Part shown: positions 57,719-64,000 of the stretch, piece after piece | Layout: each line of letters begins with the position of its first letter | Numbering within the stretch: the first letter of the stretch is position 1 | Assembly (NCBI GenBank): GCA_963693305.1 | Contig: OY855915.1 | Coordinates: 13,363,840 to 13,427,839, forward strand | Origin: Meandrina meandrites | Lineage: Eukaryota > Cnidaria > Anthozoa > Scleractinia > Meandrinidae | Direction of reading: 5' to 3' | Length of the DNA stretch: 64,000 bases | Made by a program: the position numbers and the translations under genes | Notes under the pieces: model-generated | What the model was told of the DNA's origin: nothing | Seen by the model: only the letters and a program-made list of their open reading frames with translations | The model's database searches: none

Positions 57719-60700
57719 TCAAAGGGACAGCGGGTTTGTTTTGTTTTGCCATCCTCTCCAAACGTCCGTCCGTCTAATTTCTCTGGAAGCTCTCATGCGC
57801 GGTTTTCGCACGATACTTTCGTCCTTGATGATAGCTGGCAGTGTTTGTTTTCTTTTGGAGAGCTGTTGTCTTGTTGTGTCGGTAGATGGAGGCTTAACTG
57901 TATCAGGAGAAGCAGAACATCCCTTAGACGTTATTCTTGAAGATCCTGCCGTCATTGGTCGCATGGTGTCTCCACTGTCGTAATTCTTAGTTTCAATACT
58001 AGAGGAACTAGCCTTAGCATCCGGGATTTCAACATTTGGGACACCTCTATCAGCAAGTGTCTGTGCAGTAGGCTGCTGAGTATCTATACCACGTGATTCA
58101 CACGTGTCCACTTTCTTTCTCGACTTTGTCTTCCGTTTTTTATTCACAGTGCTAAGCTTCACTGTTGCTTTACTGTCACTGTCAAGTGTTGGAATTTCTA
58201 AAATGTCGTTGATAGCTTCTTCCAAGTTACCTTCCTCTGTATGCTTGGACTGCTTGGGCTGCCTTGTAGAATTACTTTTTCTTAAACTTACTCCAACATC
58301 AGAAAGATTTTCCACTGAAGTACTAGAGTCAGCCGTTGGAATGTCCAAAATCTCGTCGATAATTTGGTCCAAGTTACCTCTGTTTCCTTGGGCTGTCTTG
58401 TGGGACGCCTCATCCTCAAACGAGTACTAACACCAGGACTCGACATGATTGATCCGATTGAAGACACTTTTTCAGTATCTTGTAGATTATCGTCGCACTT
58501 TTTTCCTATCACGACGTTCTTTGCAGGCCTTTGTTTCCGAAAAGAACCCTTTGGCGACCGCGGCACAGCCCAAGAGCTTGAATCGATTTGCATACTCGAA
58601 TCAACGTCTTCGAGGGTTAACATATCTTTTGATTTCTTTGTGAAATCTTTTTTGGTGCGCTGAGCTGCGCAAGCACTCGAGAGGATTTGTCCGTTTGATA
58701 CACACTATATAGAGCCATCTTCCGTTACGTGCCTTGGTTTTGGACTAAAATCCTGCTTTGGGTGTGGCACTACACGAGAACTAGAAGCTGCTGATAAAGA
58801 ACCTTGGGTCTTGCTTATATTCGTAGCTAACGTTGGTTTTGGATGACGAGTCTTTCGTCGTGGTAATGAGCTACCAATAGGTGGAACTGATTCAGCAGGA
58901 TGTAAGTCTACTTTTAAGATATTCATCGATATCCTTTGACAATGCTCTCTCTTCCGTGTCCTCTTTCGTCCTCGTCGAATGTGTTCTCTGATGTTTTGCT
59001 GTGCTCGATTTAGACGCGAAATCTCTCTGCAGTCGCAACTCTTGGCTAGTTGAAGTTTTTGACGCCTTTGAATCAGTTTCTTCAGCCACTTTTTCTACCA
59101 TTGGTATATACTTCGATTTCCGCGTAGGGGTTGTCTTCCTGAGATGTAGAGCCGCCCCAGGACTCGAGGATAACGGTTCATTTGAGGCACCCTGGACATT
59201 TTCATCATTTAAAGTCTTTTCGTTAGTAGTTAACAATTCGCCATCTGCTTGCTTTGGTGTCGGAAGAGATTGCTTTTTGAGGCGCCGTGCTGCTCCAGAT
59301 CTCAACAGAGCTGGTCCATTCGAGGAGACATCGACAAGATCGTCATTTAGAATATATTCGATATCCTGTACTAATTTATCTTCGTGATTTGAAGAAGCTA
59401 CTGATGCAGGATCAAAGGTCCTGTCCAAATCCATACCTGAGGTAAGCTTTTGATTACTGGTCTTTGGTCTTGGTATTTCGTCAGGACTGGAAGAATATGC
59501 ATCATCATTTGAATCAGCAGTAAAGACGTCATCATTTAAAATATAGTGGATATCCTTCGCCAATTGATCATCTGCCCGCTTACAGTGTTTCCGCGTGAAT
59601 CCCTTCTTTTCAGGAGGAGGAAGTGCGCTAAGACCCGATGAGAATTTTCCGTTTGAAACATCTTCAACAGTATCGTCTTTAAGAATGCACTGGATGTCCA
59701 TTTCCAACTTTTCGTCCGTCTTGTTCGTTTCCTGAAACAAAACTATTTTCTTTGACGGAACTTTGCCAGATGCGATTTGACTGTTGGATTCAGCTGCAGG
59801 GATGTCATGTTTGAAGACAAAGTCCACATCATTTGTTAGTTTCTTGTCGTTTACGCGCATGTTCCCTCTTTTGGAAGATCTCTTGAGACTTTGCACATTG
59901 TTCGTGGGTGAAACTGCAGGGGCACCCAACGACAATTTTCGGGAAAATATCTGTTCGGAAGACGATTTGAGATCTAGAAATTTTCGGAACATTTGTTGTA
60001 AAATTTCTTGCTTGCCTGCCTCTTCTAGGATTTTCGAACATCTAAAATATAGTATTATTGCCCATTTTTAACGGATTTCTACCCTTAAAAGGTCACCTAG
60101 AATTTTCGGGAGCCTTTTTTCTGGCTGAAATTTTCGAAAAGGTAAGTTTTGATCCCTATAATTTTCGGATCACTAGACTTTCAGCTAAGAAATCCGAACA
60201 GATGAAAAGTTTTTAGGGGATAAAAATACGCCTATATCTACCATTTAAATACTAAAATACGTTCAATAATGCTAAGTTAAGTGGTTTTGAACTATATTCT
60301 CGTTGGGTGCCCCTGAAACTGCACCAGAGGAGATTTGTCTATCTGATTCAGCTGTAGTGATATCGTCATTCAAAATGAAGTTGATATCCTTTTCCAGTTT
60401 CTTGACATCTACGTTCTTTTGTTCTTTAGTGGAAGTTTCTTGGCGCGCTTGGCCTTTTCCGTGGGTGGCACTTGAGCAAAGGAGATTTGTTCATTTGGTT
60501 CATTGATACCGACATCGTCATTTAAAATATAATCGATATCCTCTGCTAGTTTATGATCGTCCATAACGTCCTTTGTAGGATATTTCTTGGGACACTGTGG
60601 TTTGATCAAGGACGAAACTGTAGCAGAGGAGCTTTGTTGATTTGAGTCAGTTGAAAGACATCTTGTTTAAAGGTGCAGTCGATATCCTCTGCGAGTTCTT

Positions 60701-61013
60701 TGTCATTCATGCCCTTTTGTTCTTTTTTCATGAAATCTTTCTTTGTATTCCGTGTCTTCTTTGTAGGTGAATCCGTACCAGAGCGGATTTTTCCATTTGA
60801 TTCAGCTGAAGTATCATCGTTTAAAATGTAGTCAATATCCTCTGCTAGTTCTTCGTCATCCATGTTCGTTTGTGCTTTTGTGGAATATTTCTTGGGACGC
60901 TGCGTCTTTTTCGTGGGTGAGACTGTAACCTCGGAGACTTGTTCATTAGATTCAGTTGTACCGATATCATCACTCAAAATATAATCGATGTCTTCCGCTA
61001 GTTCCCTGCTGCT
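57719..61013 (-). pseudogene. Repeat protein with acidic DIDYILNDD motif, broken
   Basis: A minus-strand coding relic of about 2.9 kb once the inserted MITE is removed. It falls into open pieces in changing phases: 61013-60606, 60609-60409, about 60405-60314, 59992-58892, 58926-58705, 58623-58288 and 58372-57719. The pieces share a repeat of about 50 residues: an acidic helix-like word such as ELAEDIDYILNDD, then ESNEQIS, then SPTKK with basic residues. I count about 13 copies, spaced near 150 bp in the 5' part. Later ones change to IIDEILDIP and AINDILEIP. The C-terminal part has a basic KKRKTKSRKK, nuclear-signal-like. No known domain recognised. The alternation of acidic helix and basic Ser/Pro linker suggests a disordered nuclear or scaffold protein with repeated binding motifs (inference). 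The N-terminus is cut at the Polinton junction. Confidence 0.7.
59919..60313. mobile_element. 395-bp MITE inserted in the repeat-protein gene
   Basis: Perfect 14-bp TIRs GGGGCACCCAACGA are flanked by a perfect 10-bp direct repeat tgaaactgca (59909-59918 and 60314-60323). If the outermost A/T pair belongs to the TIR, the duplication is 8 bp, as for hAT or P elements; at 9-10 bp it would fit Mutator. The inside has several 'aattttcgg' words. Reading across the empty site restores one phase of the surrounding coding relic, so the insertion came after that gene existed. Confidence 0.95.
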
Positions 61014-61575
61014 GCAGGTTGACCCTGGGCGCGAATTCATGGGCGCTGTTACAAAAGGAATGGAAAATCACAAAACGTACATTCGTCGCGGGCGAGTTGA
61101 CATTCACCGTGACCAGGCCATTGTTGAACGTTTCAACCGCACCCTGGCTGAGCGCTTGTTCGGGCACCAGTACGCCGTTGAAATGCGCCTGCCCGAGGAC
61201 CAGCGGTCCACGGTGTGGGTAAAAAGGCTTCCTGAAGTTGTGGCCAAGCCTTACCGGCCAGAAACCCGCCGTTGCCATCAAAGACAAAAATGTTTCTGCA
61301 AAGCCATCGACACCTTATTCGAGGCCTGTTGAGCAAAGGGGAAAAAAGCTCCCCTCTCTCGTGCATGTTAGGTATTTGTACCAACCTGGCGAGCTTGAGG
61401 GTGGCGTCAAAAGAGCCACGATCCAATCTGGTCTTTGAAAGTTTACAACATTGAACGATCTTTTACCAAATCAAATCAGCCCGTTCTCTACTATTTGCAC
61501 GACGGGCCCAAGCGCGGCTTCGTGCGTGAAGAACTGCTGGTTGTGCCTCCAAGCACACAATTACCCCCCGACCAA
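61013..61575 (+). pseudogene. Polinton-like integrase, C-terminal half, broken
   Basis: DDE-type integrase (rve) of Polinton/Maverick type. 61015-61260 reads VDPGREFMGAVTKGM, then QAIVERFNRTLAERLFG, which carries the last catalytic glutamate (IVERFN), then STVWVKRLPEVVA. After a frameshift near 61240 the next phase gives KPSTPYSRPV and VRYLYQPGELEGG. After another near 61390 come VYNIERS and FVREELLVVP, the chromodomain-like tail. The N-terminal half with the first catalytic aspartate is absent: the sequence begins abruptly at 61013, at the junction with the DIDYILNDD relic. Only the description is given; this copy cannot function. Confidence 0.85.
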
Positions 61576-61628
61576 CTATAACATTACTTTCATTTCAGCA
61601 TCTCTGTTAGAGCTTCTTCTGCAAAAGT

Positions 61629-61700
61629 TTCTATTTCTTTGATTTTAGTATTTGTTAATAAAGCTTCTATTTCTTTGATTTCAGTATTTGTGAATAAAGG
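61629..61700 (+). repeat. 36-bp tandem duplication with polyadenylation words
   Basis: Two 36-bp units starting ttctatttctttgatttt, each ending in aataaagg/aataaagc. They lie between the converging integrase and polymerase, where the plus-strand gene would end, so the aataaa words probably served as its polyadenylation signal. Confidence 0.9.
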
Positions 61701-61712
61701 CCTTGTGTACCC

Positions 61713-64000
61713 CTAAGCATTTGTATTGATCCCATCATCTGCTATCCAGCACTTTGAATCAAATGGGGAAAGCGAAATTTTGATGACATGCATGCCGTAA
61801 ATCTCATGCCCCTCGCTTCGAAGAATGTTCATTCCATGCCATAACTGCTGCTTACCAAAAAGCGTTTCCTTGTACTGCTCATGCATTACTTGTTTCTTGA
61901 CAACGCTCTTTTTTACACTCTTTGCTTTTTTGATATTTTTTTCATCTGCCTTCAAGATAGAGTACATTTTCGGCCTCAGACAAACACACTCTGCTATGGG
62001 GGTTCCGGCACATTCGTCTTTCGTTTTGCCTAAGACCTTTTTGTTCGCGTTTGAGTGGAGTGGATGCTCCTTCGGGTAGTCACTCGTATCATATTGATTT
62101 TCGTTTGATTTGATGTCTTTGTAGACGTCATCCGTTTTGATTTCAAGCAGAAGGCTATCTGTGTCTGTGTACAAGAGCTCGCGCCTTTGGCCGTATTGCT
62201 TTTTCAGATGGTTGTAGAAAAAGTCGTACATCAGGATCTTGCTGTTCTCAAGGATAGTCATCCCCGTGTAGACAGGCTTGTTGAGCAGCAGCCGGCTTTT
62301 GCGCATGTCGATTCCGACCAGGTCATTTGAAAATATAACATGCCTTGAGTACAAAGGGCTTGCAACCAATTTCCTTATTTTGTCTGTCTCATTGCTGCGC
62401 GCTATTTTTATGTCAACACGGTTACGCAGGTTTTCCATGGTTTTGCCGAAAACTGAGTTATTCATTAGCTTGTAAAAGTTCTTTTCAAAGTCGTTCTTTG
62501 CTTTTTTCCTGAATTCTGTATTCATTCGGATGTACGGCTCCATCCAGCATTCTTGTTCGAACTCCAACACCCTGTGCACGCGCGTCAGTTTCATGCCCTG
62601 CTTCAGATAAAACTGCAAGTTTCTTGAATGCAGGACATAGTTGTTTTTGTTCTCAAGTGTCAGCAGCACCTTCTCGCTGTCCGGGGGTTTCAGCTCCAGC
62701 ACTTTCATCAACCTCTTTTGGTAGTCTGACATACATTCCTTTTTCACGACCTTTTTCTCAGGCGCGAGGGGGTAGCTGTTGTGTTCTTCATGCAGTTCTG
62801 CTGGATATTCAAGATCAACTTCAAGAATCCATCCATTCCTTGCGTTTTCTTTTTTCTTAAGGATGTCTTCCTCCGTTGGCATAACACGTTTCCATTTAAA
62901 ATCCCTTTTGGGGGTGGCTTGCTCATTGCCCAGCCATAGAGGTTGTTCGCGTCGAGATACATGATGTAACTATTCGGTTTGCTGTGGTCATAGTCCGGTA
63001 CCAGCGGGTTGTTTGCCTTCGCGTATCTCTTGCTCACCATTGAGATTCCACCCCGATTCCCCGTTCCACGAAGAGATGCATTTCAAGGTCTGTGAATAAC
63101 TCAAGCTCGACCCCCGTCTTTTTCAAGAGCGCCTCCCATGAGAGGCCTGGCGACGTGTTATAATGCGCCGGATCTAACCCGTACTGCTCTTGGCACAGGT
63201 TTCGGATGTTCTCGAAAACATCTGCCAGCAGGGCGACATCCGTTTTCACGTAAAGATCGTGAAAATCGCCCAACATTTTGCATTCGAAAGTCTCGCAGAC
63301 AGTCTACGCGTGCGTGTACTCATCATCTGTTATGTGCTCGTCGTTCAGCTTGCTGTAAAACTTCTCTTTGTCCGGAAGCCTTGTTTTGCTAAATCTCCCC
63401 CATGAGTCCATGTACTCGTAAGGGTAGATCCCCTTTTTGAACTTACAATTTTCCTGTGATTTTGCTTCCAACTGGTCTTTTTTGTCTGTTAATCTTTTTA
63501 GAGTAAGAATCCCCATTTTTGTTCTTTCTGTGCCATGTAAAAACATTTTTTGTGCCATTGACCACGATAACTGCATTTTTCACTGCCTTCTTCACTGGCT
63601 TCTTCAATGTTAAAAACAGGTAAAGAGTCTAAGAATTCGTCTTTTATCAAATTTTTGTTACAAATATGGCAATCAGTTGCATTTTTGAATTTTTCCCCCT
63701 CTTCGGCCGTCATCACAATCGGCTTTGGTGCGGCCAAACTCTCTCTTATTTTCACCTCTTCTTGCAGAATGTCACCTAAAACCGTTCTCACCGCGTTTTC
63801 ACCCCTGTAAACTTTGGACCCTAAAACTTCACCGTCGCTTCTCACAACCATGTAAGAATGCCCGCATGCCTCATGCCATTCGGTCTTGTGTGTGTAGCTT
63901 TTTTGCTTGCTCTCTGGCACACGCTCACAGCCAGGAATCTTTTTCACTAAAGCCTGAAAGTCCGCATATATCACATATGGCATCTTTATCTGTTTGTGGC
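61713..64000 (-). pseudogene. Polinton-type protein-primed DNA polymerase B, broken, runs off window
   Basis: DNA_pol_B_2-type polymerase, which copies Polinton/Maverick elements (related adintoviruses carry it too). Pieces on the minus strand, N to C: 63983-63498 has an exonuclease I-like YADFQAL, with Gln where the family has Glu, and a Cys/His segment; 63576-63304; 63276-63034 has exo III-like YVKTDVALLADVFEN; 63040-62744 has motif A-like YLDANNLYGWAM; 62882-61713 has motif B FYKLMNNSVFGKTMEN (residues 136-151) and motif C LYTDTDS (237-243). Breaks: frameshifts near 63520, 63045 and 62890, a TAG at 63302, and a missing part where HNLxGYD (exo II) is expected. The stop at 61713 looks like the native end. 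Tail-to-tail with the integrase, as in such elements. Confidence 0.9.

Noticed and set aside
1..64000. CRISPR arrays, bacterial operons, integrons, rRNA genes
   Set aside because: No regularly spaced palindromic repeats with unique spacers, no dense same-strand gene runs and no rRNA signature words were found; the tandem arrays are satellites of an animal genome.

Overview
The window looks like a gene-poor, repeat-rich stretch of an animal genome, most probably a cnidarian and likely a stony coral (inference). The grounds are low GC, long intergenic spans, spliced-exon signals (AG|exon|GTAAGT), long microsatellites, and a mix of mobile elements: Penelope-like, Tx1/L1-like and CR1/L2-like retroelements, tRNA-derived SINEs of a type I associate with corals, terminal-inverted-repeat (TIR) elements, and a Polinton/Maverick-type fragment. 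Nothing suggests bacteria: there are no operons, Shine-Dalgarno starts, rRNA or CRISPR arrays. No intact long gene is present; every long protein-like signal is broken.

Layout. 1-4.4 kb: 31-bp and 72-bp repeats, a CCATTR minisatellite, and repeat blocks that recur inverted at 16.3-17.6 kb. 4.4-14 kb: diverged copies of one non-coding repeat family, interrupted by a GGATA satellite and by motifs resembling hammerhead-ribozyme cores. 14.1-15.8 kb: a broken Penelope-like reverse transcriptase met by a minus-strand LINE end. 20.1-23.5 kb: a 3.4-kb palindrome with an ATT microsatellite at its centre. 26.1-27.2 kb: a promoter-like segment with an 88-bp duplicated 'ATG exon plus splice donor'. 27.6-31.3 kb: a TIR element with a 5-bp target duplication, a MITE (short non-autonomous TIR element) and two LINE fragments. 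36.7-48 kb: a 2.2-kb direct duplication carrying exons of an unrecognised multi-exon gene (model 42.9-48.0 kb). 48.6-52 kb: SINEs, an alternating purine/pyrimidine domain and a 1.28-kb minisatellite of 20-bp units. 51.9-55.1 kb: a 0.6-kb direct repeat flanking a possible THAP-domain start exon. 57.7-61.0 kb: a minus-strand gene relic built of about 50-residue repeats with an acidic DIDYILNDD-like motif, interrupted by a 395-bp MITE. 61.0-64.0 kb: Polinton-like integrase end (+) and protein-primed DNA polymerase B (-), tail to tail, both pseudogenised.

The pieces do not form a working pathway. They record successive insertions, local duplications and decay. The candidates for something undescribed are the DIDYILNDD repeat protein, the multi-exon gene at 43-48 kb and the hammerhead-like cores in the 5-13 kb repeat family.
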